In this document: one piece after another, positions 46,951-58,900 of the stretch
Layout of the letters: the number at the start of each line of letters is the position of its first letter
Numbering within the stretch: position 1 is the first letter of the stretch
Origin: Nectonema munidae
Taxonomy: Eukaryota; Nematomorpha; Nectonematoida; Nectonematidae
Reading direction: 5' to 3'
Assembly (NCBI GenBank): GCA_030549495.1
Contig: JAUIRK010000819.1
Span: 114,501 to 178,500, forward strand
Length of the DNA: 64,000 nt
The notes under the pieces: generated by a model
Told to the model about the DNA's origin: nothing
The model's database searches: none
Seen by the model: only the letters and a program-made list of their open reading frames with translations
Made by a program: the position numbers and the translations under genes

Positions 46951-49900
46951 CTATGCACACCAAAAAGTAGTACGCATATAACAAAGGGTCACCTTGAGTT
47001 CATCAAGTTAAATTCATGAACGGTAAAAAAAAAGGTGAATGAGTATTGAATCTTTCTCATACATTTTCACTATATTATTAATTTTCAGCTTTTATACTTC
47101 ATAACTTGTGAGAAAATTTTTTTTTATTTTATACTTTTTATCGAAAACTTAACTTTGCGCAACTTTACTTATTCTTTTTATTTTTTTTTCAGTTTTTTCA
47201 ATTAGAAAAATATTTAGTTTTTATTAAACAACATATTTTATACCTGAAATTTTAAAAAAACATTTTGAATTTGTGAGATTATTATTTATTCATAAATCTT
47301 TTATGTGAAAAAGTTAACTTTTTGATAAAATAGTTTCAGAGATTATAAAGTATAAAAGTTACAAATTATAGTGAAAATATATGAACATGGCAAAATCTAT
47401 TTTTTGATGAATTTACACCTATTGAATTTATCGATCAATTTTTCTACCATTCGATTATAGTATCGGCTATAAATTAACCTTAAATATTTAACAAGTGAAA
47501 AGTAAAAAAGCACCGTTTCATAAAACAAGCTCAAAAACAAATTACTCTCTCCATGTAAAATCTGATGCCATTTTGTCAATACATTTTTTATTTGAATCCA
47601 TAATTCAATTCAAATATTTTGATAAAACTTTAAAAAAAAATAAAAATTAAAAGATTTGTACACAAATTTTTTTAGAAATAGCTTAATCTCAAGAAGTTGA
47701 TGCTTCAAGATATACACTATCTTATTTTTTTACGTTTTGCTAAAAAAAAAGTTCAAAAATTTGGCAGTTAAAGCAACTCGAATCAAATCCATGTAAATAT
47801 CCTTAAATAATTTTCCAATTCACTTTCAAATTCCCTTTCAAAATGCTACTATGATATTTAATAGACAGTAATTGACATGTATACGTGATAAAATGAGGTT
47901 TCTGAAAAAATATTTTTTTGTAAAAAGTTGTTTTAGTAAAAATAAAATTTCTAAAAGTTGAGTTTATATCAAAAAAAAGTTGACTTTTTATTAAAAAAAG
48001 TTAACTTAAAAAATAAATTTTATTTATTGTAAGAAAACTTTTTAAAATTAGTCTTCTAATAAAACATGAAATATTTTAAAATATTTTCGTTTGAAAAATT
48101 TCCAACTTTGTCCGATGTTTTTTTAACATAGAAATAGAACTTTCTACCGGTACCATTGTAGCTTGAGAGTTTTAAAGAAGATCATAAACAAGAGGAGATA
48201 TATTTTTGTTTTTCGTACTCATTATATGAAGTATATTGCTTGAATTGACTCTTTTTTCTAAATAATTTTCCAAAAATATCCGTCTCATATCCATCATTAA
48301 ATTTTTTTTTTTATTAATATAATGATTGATTTAGAAGGGTTTTCATCAGCTAGTTCATCAACACTGATTCTAATTGTTAAAATCGAAACTAAATTCTAAG
48401 CTAAATCTTTGAAAAAATAACAAGCTTTTTCAGCAAAATTAGAAATGTTTACGGTATACTTGAAGAACAAGCTATCAAACTATGATGTTTTTTTTAGCAA
48501 TTCTGTGCCTATCGAACTTTGTTTTTTAGGTGTTTGATACAAATAACAAAAAAGTTGCTTGCTTGAAGATAGGACAAACTATAGTGATTTTAAAGAAAAT
48601 TTCTTCAAAGAAATGCCAGAAAATTAAAATCAAATGCTTTTAAGACAGAAGATATTTGTTTATGTGAAAAAAGAATCTTATATACAGTATCTTTATATTG
48701 AGACCTTTCAAGTTAATTAAAAAAAGTTGAAAAAGCGGCCAGAGAATACATTTTTTTTATATCCGCTAACTTGCGGAAAAAAAAATTAAAAACTCTGATT
48801 GAAGTAAGCCTTTCTTCAATAGAGATTATTCGTGTTAATGGGAATGAAATAAAAGTGTTATTACCAAGCATGCGTCTTTTCCTCCATGTAGGAAGCCCGC
48901 GCAAAGCATTCGACGAGAAATTTTTCCTTTTAACTCTGACTTGGAATTACAAAAATCTCTATTGAGAATGGGAAGGTGGAGTTCATTAAGAACATTTCTG
49001 TCACCTGTTCCTTAAAAAGAAGCAAAATTAATCTATATTATATGTATTTAAAAAGATACGTCTTTTTTGTCGCATGGTAGCAGTGAACAAAAATCCTTTG
49101 ATCTGATTGGATAAAAAAATTTAATTATATATTTAAAAAGTTATCATCTTTTTTGTTAAAGGGTTGGAGAGTACGCACGCTCCTTGATCTGATAGGATAA
49201 AAAAAGTTCAATTATATATTTAAAAGATTATCGTATTTTCTGTTACGGGATTTGGAGAGTACGCATGCTCTTTGATCTGATTGGATAAAAAATTTTGAAT
49301 TATATATTTAGGAGTTTTAATCACCAGAGTGAAAAAAGGGTCCTTTATTGGCATATTCTGATACTTATAATGGATTTGAAGTTCATTTTTGTGTTTCATA
49401 TGTGAAATTGAAAAAATATTTACTTGCTCGTTTTTATTTTCATTTTGCAAATAATATTTCAATAGATGTTCCTGTCAAGAAATTTTATTGATAGAGTCGT
49501 GCATGACCAAAATTTTTGTACTTCCAAACTCCTACACTCACAAAACTTGATCCGCACAGGTAAAATAAATTATGTGGGTACCCGTGGGTGGCGAAAATTA
49601 ATTTTTCACCCGCATAGCCACATTAGTAAACTTTTGCATAAACTGACTATTGAGCTCACACCAATTGAACCGACTGATCATTGGGTCAACAAAACATTAA
49701 TTCTATTGCGGTTCAGAAGTGGGCGGAGTCGAGGGTGTAAGATCTGACTTCCACTTGAAGCCTTAGAAAATTCCGACTTCAATTACACATTAGTGTTTTT
49801 TCAGTCAATTTCTTACTTTGACTTCTAATTTCTTCTAAAAACTTTTCTCAAAATCTTCACCTCCAGCAGCTATCTCACTGCATATATTACGCCTAAGACT

Positions 49901-52900
49901 TAATATCATTTAAAAATGAAATAGTTTGTCAAATATAATTACATTTCAAAAGCATATTTTTCTTCTATTAATTCAAAAATATTGAAGAGTTAAAAAAAAT
50001 GTTGACCTTCTGTAAAAACGTTGAAAGATCATTTTAAGCTAAAAATAATGTGTTTGTGGCTCTCCAAATTTACATGGGGGCGTTTTTATCATTCGATTTT
50101 AAAACAAATGGACACATGTATGAGGAATTGATGCAAAAGTCAATAAATAACTCTTTTTACTTGATAGATATAACCATCAAATTTAAAAGGAAAAAATCAA
50201 ATTAAATTAACAGTATACTCTACTACTTCAAATTAGGTATCCATGAGCTAATCATGTGGAAGAAAGTTGTATTTATCTTTATTGATTTAATTTAATGTAA
50301 TTTAAATTTATATTCCTTTACATATAGTAAAGAACATCAAACTCTACAGTATGCCCTTATTGAAGAACGCCATGAACTTCATTCAGAAATAAATAACACA
50401 GCAAAAAAAGTGTTGTCTGAGGTGAGTGTTGTATAATATTCTTCTTCCCATGTATGCGCCAATTTCGCTCAATTTGGGTGTAACACACTATAAAGAATGA
50501 CTTTAATAATAAGTGATGCTTATTTGCTGAGTCATCTTTCAATCTTTTTAATACTTCAATTTGATTGCTCAGAAACAGAAAAAACTTCTAATTATTCTCA
50601 TATACTCTAAATTATGAAATTTATGGGAGGAATTTAATGCTTCAACTTTTTATATCAGATTTTTATAACATTAGATATCACTGTAATTTCAATATTAAGT
50701 GCTCAACATGTATAAAAAACAATTTTTTTTTGTCTAAAGGCCAAATTAAATTCTCGTGAATTTGTTTTTGAAACTTAATAATTCACCAAATTTTTTTTTC
50801 TCGTGGAATTAAAGTACTTAACAGTATTTTAACCACACCCCAAAATTCTTCTATCCGCACGCGTCTGTTTCTTTATATGGGTACGCGTGTGTACCCGCAT
50901 ACCCAGGGGCACATCTAGAAATTGGCATTAGGAGGGAGGGGCGGATTTTACTAAACAAGAACTCAAATTTGAAGGATATAAATTTAAGATATATCAAAAT
51001 TTTTAAGCTATTTTTATTTTATTGGGTAATAGTTTAATAAAAAGCGAAAATTGACATTTTATCATAAAACTTAGAGTATCATAATAATATATCTAAAACT
51101 TATAAGTTTATTAATGTAACTAGATTAAGTAAGAACTAAGGGGATTAAGGAGCCTCATCCGTCTAGGACACTTTTTAGCATACATATCAATAATGGTGTC
51201 AAATCCCAATCGAATGTCTCTGTGAACAAAAAGAAGAATGAGAGCATTAAAACGATCCTCATTCATTGAACTGCGAAGTGAATTGATGTGGTAAAACTTG
51301 ATGTGTTTAAATAATAAATTTACAAAAAAATTGGTTAATATAAAAGTAATAAGTGTCACACTTAACTACGGCTTCTTATCTCACTTGAGAGAAAGATGGA
51401 ATCTAAAAAATGAGTTGCAGAAATCATCATAATATTTGAGTTCTACGAAAAGAATTGGATCAAGAAAAATTTTCAAGCAATTGGCAATGCAATTTTAGAG
51501 GGGGGGAGGGGGGCGTACGCCAGTTCCACTCCCTTTAAATCTGCCAGTGGTATGTTCCTGAAAAAATATCTGGAAATTATAAAATATCATGAGGTGGGTA
51601 AATAACCTCAAGGAAATCAAACTCCAACCAATTTTAATGATATGATTAATTAATTTAACCGTTCTTTCTTTTATTCCAATTTAGTTGTGCAAACTTTAGT
51701 GAGCAAGAAATGTTAGAAAAAATTACTTTCGTTAAAAAAAATTTTTTTCCACGGAGACCCTGATTTTATTTTGTGAAGCGGTAGGATTTCCTGAAGAGAA
51801 TTAAGAAAGTTCTGCCCTAGATAATTTTTTTTTAGCTTTCAATTTACATTTTACACAAATGTTGAAAACATTTGAATATCCTTCATTTAAAAACTCGGAT
51901 AAAAGTGAAAAGTATTCATAGAATTGGCCATAAATATAAGTTTACCCTTTTCTATTCTAAATTCTAAAATGGAATGAAAAAAATACTTTTGTGGATATAT
52001 ATATAAATTTCGTTGTTTTTTCATTTTGGAAGATTTAATAGATAATGGATTAATTTTTTTGATATTTTAGCAATGTCAAAAGAAATGCTTATAACATGCT
52101 TTTCTCAATGTTGATGTGCTTTAGACTTCAATCATTTTTATTGCAATTAACTTAAAGATAATTATTCGCTTAAATGACACATTTTCGCTTGAAATGCATG
52201 ATAACGATGATATCCAATGAATTATTAAAAATAGGAGATAATGCAGAAAAATATTGTTTTGCTGTGATTAGACAAGCGCAAATCATGTTTTAAGTTTTTT
52301 GCGTGCAAAAATTAGAAAAGTGTTGATATATGATATATATGTTATAAATAAATGAATACACTACAATTATTTATAATTATATGTGATATAAATAAATAGA
52401 TATATACAATAAATAATTAATGAAAAAAGTAAAAATAGCTACTATTAAATCAAAACCTCAAAATATACGCATAACAATTTGTATGACAAATTTATCAAAT
52501 AGAATAAAATATTTATAGATCAATCATTGTTATTGATTGTGTCAACGTATATGTAAGCAGTATTAATCATTTTGAAAAGATTAAAAAATAAATAAAAAAA
52601 CTTTTCAACCCTAATCTTAGTACAGCGTCTTTTAGGGTAAAGAGCGAATGAATGAAGTTTCATTTTTTGATTTCAGTTCAAGCCCTGTTAACTGTCGAAA
52701 TTTGAAGTATTAATCCTTCTATTGAAGCTATAACATAACATAACATATTTATTTAAGCAAAATATAGGCCAATGCCTGTAAAATTTGCCTCTTAAAACTA
52801 TTAAGGAATAAAATAAAATATTTAAGACTGCCAAAATATACCAAGCTTGTTCTTGAAATCATTGGCTATGAGAGAATTAACTACTCCTACCGGAAAAGAA

Positions 52901-55900
52901 TTCCAATCATCAAAGGCTCTTTGTAATAGGTAGGTTTGGCAGTAGTTGTTTTGAAAACATTCAGATTTAGACTTATAACAATGCGATCTGGAAATTCTTG
53001 CTGAAAACGGAGGTAAAACATTTCCTTTTATGATCATATTTTCCTTTATAATGTTGAAGATGGTGATGATTTCATTTCTTTTCATTCAATTTTCTTCTTA
53101 TTACTTACAAAATAACTATCATAAATCTCGTTTCCATATTCAAGAATGAAAAACTTGAAAAGATAGGCAGCGGCATTAAAAGTTGGATACTACGAAGGTG
53201 TTTTACAGCATATATGTCATAGAATATGCTTTTTTAACAACAGTTGAAACATGTGTATTAAAATGAAACTTTGAATCGATTATCAATCCTAGGTCATTCT
53301 GTTTTCAAAATTTGAATAGAGTCATACCCCCCCCCCCCCCTAAGAAGAAAGCATCATTTTTAGATTTGTCAATTTGAAGATGTTGGCTTAAAACTCTCTT
53401 CACTATTGGGTAATTATAAAACTTAAAAAGCTTTTTTTATATATTAAATTCAAGATATCCTCACAGATTGATATAATTTGATTAATGTAGTTATGTTTGT
53501 TTAGTTTTGTAGTTAGTTAATTGGAATTAGTAAAATTTATATATAATTTAAAGAAAAAAATAGTGTGATTTATGAAGGCTATGGGCGGATTTATGTCGAT
53601 AATTATAAAATGACAGATGAAAAAAAGTTATTTATAAAATTTTTTTATATATAATTTCGGCTTTAATTTAGGCTTTTTTAAATCTAAAAATTATCTTTTT
53701 TAATTTTAAATTTCTCTTTTTTCTTTAAATCCATCTTTTTTCATTTTATATGTGTAATTTTTAACTCTAAATTCATATTTTTTCCTTTTAAAATGCTTCT
53801 ATTCAACTTTATATAAAACGAATTTAAAATAAAATAGCCCAATTTAAAATAAAAAGTACAAATTTTATATTCAAAATACGCCAATACAAAATTACAATGG
53901 ACGAATTTAAAAAGACGAATTAAAACAAAGACCAATGTAAAATGAAAAGGGACGAACTCAAAATAAAATCTCGATGACAAATTCTTAGACTTTTTAGCGA
54001 AATAATTGAAGGTGAACGAAAACATTTCAAAATTTTCGAAATCTTGTTTTTATAATAAATTAAAATACTGTGACGTATTTCAACGTTTCTAACTAGTTAA
54101 GTGTAAAATAAAAAAATCTTATTATTTATATATTATAAGCCTAAAAACAGAAATAAACTAAAAAAAAATTCAGAACTTTTTGGAATCTTACTTTTTTGAA
54201 ATATAATAAAAATAATACTCTGTATTTCAATATTTCAGATTATTTTTTTCAATTTTTTGTAAAATTTTTTTAAATTTTTTTTTTATAATTTTTTTCTTTA
54301 TATTTTTATACTTCGCATTTTTAATTAAAAAACACGATTTCAGAATGTTTTAATATAAATTTGGTTTACTTCAAAGTACATCGTTAAAAATTCACACCTA
54401 TTTTTTGCCATTCTGTGTCTTTAAGAAAAAAATGATCAAATAGATGATAATTTATACTTTGTTTCCATTACACAGTTGCAAAAAATGGCTTTTCTAAGCG
54501 AAAGTTATAGCCTATTTTTAGATTATGTGAGTAAAATCTATTGAAATTTTGCATTGCAAATGCGTAGATTTAATTTACTCAAAAATTACATTCTTATCCT
54601 TATTTTAGTTGTATAGAAAGTTACACGTCATTGAAATGAATGATAAAATTACACATGAAGGTTTGGACACTTATAAAATTCAGTCAATTGTGAAGCTTTA
54701 TCTCAGTCTTACTATTTAAAAATTTTAGCAAAAAATAGAGAACTTATTTGTTTTTTATAAATGAAAAATATTCTATAAATTTCATTAAGATTTTTGTCGA
54801 TACATATTTTTAATTACATTTGTTTTAATCATGTATAATATGGAAAAAATGTATCTACGCGTTTTTTATTGAAGTGAATTCATGGCCTTAATACATTTTT
54901 AAAAAGTATGATATATTTTTCAAAGTTTTATAAGCAAGAAATTCAATTTTGTTTCTCACCAAAACAATCAAGCATTTGAGTAAGATGATTTTAAAGACCA
55001 ATCGTGTGTTTCTCTTTTTCAAGCGGAATTTTATATGTTTAAGTCAGACGATCTTGGTTTGAAAGTTTTTTATTATAAAGAATCATTCTTTCTTTATTTT
55101 TTCAACAAGTCTGATCACAAAATGACATCACATAAGAGGAAGGCATAAAGTATCGAACAAAAACTGATTGTCGTCGATTGGTTGCAGCGTAGAGAGGCAG
55201 AAGCAACGGTATCTACGATCAAAACATTGCAGAATCAACTTTTTGAGTAGGGCTGAATAAGGAAGTCAAACTTCAGGCAGGTATTACGGACATGCTCTCA
55301 GATAGATCCGGCCAAAACGTCAGCGCATTGCAAAGCATTCTCAGATGTATAAGGCAATGACGATTGCTTCAACCAGGACCGGTCATAGATTGATCCTACA
55401 AGATCAAGTCAAGAGTTTCCGTGAAGAAATTCACCTAAAAGAACTATTGGATTCGAGAGATGTGGCTGCGAAACTTCAAGAGTCAAAATGACATCTATGA
55501 AGTCCACACTATAGACGAGAAGCGATCCGTAGATGAAAAGAACATCACCGAGTGCATGCCATCCTGAAGAAGATTATTGAAGGAGGCGACTGTAAGTGTA
55601 CACTTGAACAGATCTATAGCGCAGATTAGAGCCACATGTACTACAAGATGCTGCTGCAGAAAACCTTTGCTATGAGAGGCTATCAGAAGAAGACTCATTA
55701 TAGGGCACTAATGCCGAAAGACAAGAAGATTGGGATGTCCTTTCTGTCAAAGAACTCCACACCCAAGATCTAGCCAATGCCTATGGGCATTATAGCTTAA
55801 AAGGTCTACAGGCAAAATTTGGTCAAGTTAGTCACAGCAAAATGGGAGCGAAGTCTCCATAAACACATTCATGTACTATTGCTGGCAAAGGGCCGTCATT

Positions 55901-58900
55901 GATGGAAAATATTGACAAATGAGATTAATTAGAAGGTTGGTATTGGTTAACTAAAAAATACTAGCTTTAATTTGACTGAGACAAAAATTAAGATCATCAA
56001 GATATAATGTGTTTGGATCCTTTGGTATAATATTCAGTAAAGTGAAAATTGCAGTCTTACATAAGTCTGTGGTTGAAGCGAAAGAGTGTTATGATTTTTT
56101 CTATGCAATTAATGTTGATATTTTTGATGATGCAGCCGCTAATATCCAGGGATGATGATTTCAGATTTAGGAGCAAAGCGAAAGAACGATCAAACGTAAA
56201 TAATCGACATTTCTAAATTTTTGCATATTGTGCTTTTGCATGCAGCATGAACGAAAATTGAAATACATAACAACACCAGTTATAGCTTCTTTTGAGTTCA
56301 AGACATCTCCTAATCAAGATATTTCGTACACAAGTCATTTGGTACCAAAATTAAAAAAACAAATGCCTACAAAACGTCCAAAACTAGGTACGAAAAGTGT
56401 CTGCTACGAAAAATGTTCTGCACCGCTTCTTTTACAAATTGTTCCACCTCGTTCATTGCTATCTGTGATACATTTAAGAGGGAACACCCAGAAAAGTCAC
56501 AAAATTGGAATTTGAAAAACAAACTCCGTTCAAATTAATTTTTTTCTATGAAGAATCAAATATTCCCATAATGAGAGAAAGGCAATTGAAAGATTTATTG
56601 ACTTTGCTAATGAGAATTATAAATTAGGGACCATACCTCAAAACAGAAGACAAACAACAGCTAAAGTAGAGAAATGCCAAACAATGGGGCAAAAATTTCG
56701 AGAAATTTTGTGTCATGGCTATCAAATTTAGCAAGTCTACTAAAAATTACATATATACCATGAATTCTTGAGATCAATAAAATCAGACATGAAAGCTTCA
56801 TTTGCAGGTCATGATTTCTGTTTTCAACATCCTTCATGAAAGCATGCATATTAACTCAAAAATATTATCCGAATATTCAAAGAGAATCCAAAGATTTCAC
56901 CCCTATAAATTTCAGAAATCTTATTGTAAAAAGTCTTATTTAAGAAGATTTTTCTCTCAAAGAATGATCAATGATTGGAACTCACTTCCAGATTACATTG
57001 TGAATGCTCATACTTTAAATACTTTCAAGAATTTAGGATAGAATTTTTGAGTATGGTACATTTTTCTCTTCATGTAGATGCGATATTTTATAGGCCCAGC
57101 CTACTTTCGCCAATAAAATTATGTTTGTTATGTTATGTTATGATAAAAAAACTTGTGAAGAAGATAGAATGAAAGTTTGAACGTGAAGAAGCAGTTGCAA
57201 AGATAAAAGACAAGAAAAATTTGATACTGAAATGAGCCTGAGTGAAGAAAGTCAACGTGGTGAAGACATGACAGATCCGCCAAGTTACCTTGAACGCGCC
57301 ATGTGATGATTAAACAATTTATTATAAAGATGCAAATGGGAGAGTCTTCGATCTTCACTTAAGGAGCTATAAGTTATGCACACAGCATCCTGCTAGGATA
57401 CGAAAATTTGTAAAGTTCCAAAATGTTTTGAAGTATGAAGCTCTAAACTAAATAGTGTTTTCTAGTGTCATTAAATCACTCAAAAGACATTTATGGTATT
57501 TGACCACTGAAATAGTCCCACTAGCTCTTTTCAGCAAGAAAGTAAGCCCAACTGTGCTACTAAAAATTCATGACAACCTACTTGACTGTAAACCTGCTCT
57601 TCACTCCATACACACTCCATTATTAATAAATAGATTTGGTTTTGAATTTGGTAAAACAAAATTTCCTAAGATCACATCTACAACATGTCTACCAGATTTG
57701 CTTTGAGAAGATTCACGGTCTACAATAGAGCTACTGAAGCCAAGCACTTCATTAATGCAACTTCCGGTGTAAGATTGGTCACATACTGTAGCATTTCAGA
57801 CTTCTAAAGAGAAAGTTCCCTCTCTGTCTGCGCAGAAAGTTCAATGAACCTCAGTATTCAATTTTTAGTTCAGCAAGATATTAAAAAGGGGTTATTATCA
57901 AAAGAGTGACAAAATATAAAAAAATTCAAAAGAGTGACATGTCAAAATAGTGACAAAATATACAAAAATTCAAAAGTTTACCTTACCTACCTATCCTTAT
58001 ATAACATAACATAAGTTTATTAAGCAATTTAAAGAGGCTAGCAGCCTATGAGAATTGCATCAAATATAGCGTATTTTTCAAGGAACGGCAAATCTTTTGT
58101 CTTTCCAAAATTCATCGAGTTTTTTTTCAAATTCTTTCACAGTAATTGAGTTAACAACTTCATTAGGTAAGCCATTCCAGTGATTGTATGCTCTTTGGAT
58201 TAAGTATCTGCTTCTATACTTACTTTGAAAGGATTCAGGTGCAAACTTCAGCAAGTGTGATCTGGAAATTCTCTTCGAATATTCAGGCAAAACTTTCTCA
58301 TCAATCTTCATATTTCCTTTTACGATATTAAATATTCATATCATTTCATTTCTCAGGCTTCGATAATATAAAGAAGGCAGGTCAATCTTTTGAAGTCTTT
58401 CAATATAACATAAATTTTGCATTCCTTCCAAGTGCTTTGTGAATACTTTTTGAACCTTTTCTATTTTTCTGATGTTGATAATTGATGAACTTCCAAAAAT
58501 TACATTTGCGTATTCCAGAACAGGTCTGACTAAAGATTTGTATAAATACAGAGAAATTTCGATTTCAGATAAGATGAAGGTATTGTTCAACATGTGTAGA
58601 ATAGTGAAGGCTTTCTTGACAACGTGCAATACATGATCAGAGAAACAAAACTTTGAATCAACGATTAATCCTAGATCATTATGCTTTTCAACTTGGTTTA
58701 GCTTAGTTCCGCCTATATAAAAACTGGCATCCTCTTTTTTCCAATTTGAAGGTGATAGCACTTATTTATATTCAACTGCATATCCCATTCTTTACTCCAT
58801 CTATATATTTTGTATAGTTTATATAAAAAAACTCTTTTGATTTGTCGCTCTTTTAATCGCTATTTTAAGAGTGACAAATTATGTCACTCTTTTGATTTGT

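Noticed and set aside
46747-47019. 90-codon plus-strand frame
   Set aside because: Shadow of the terminal protease exon on the minus strand.
49466-49747. 93-codon plus-strand frame
   Set aside because: No domain, no splice support and a composition like the surrounding intron.
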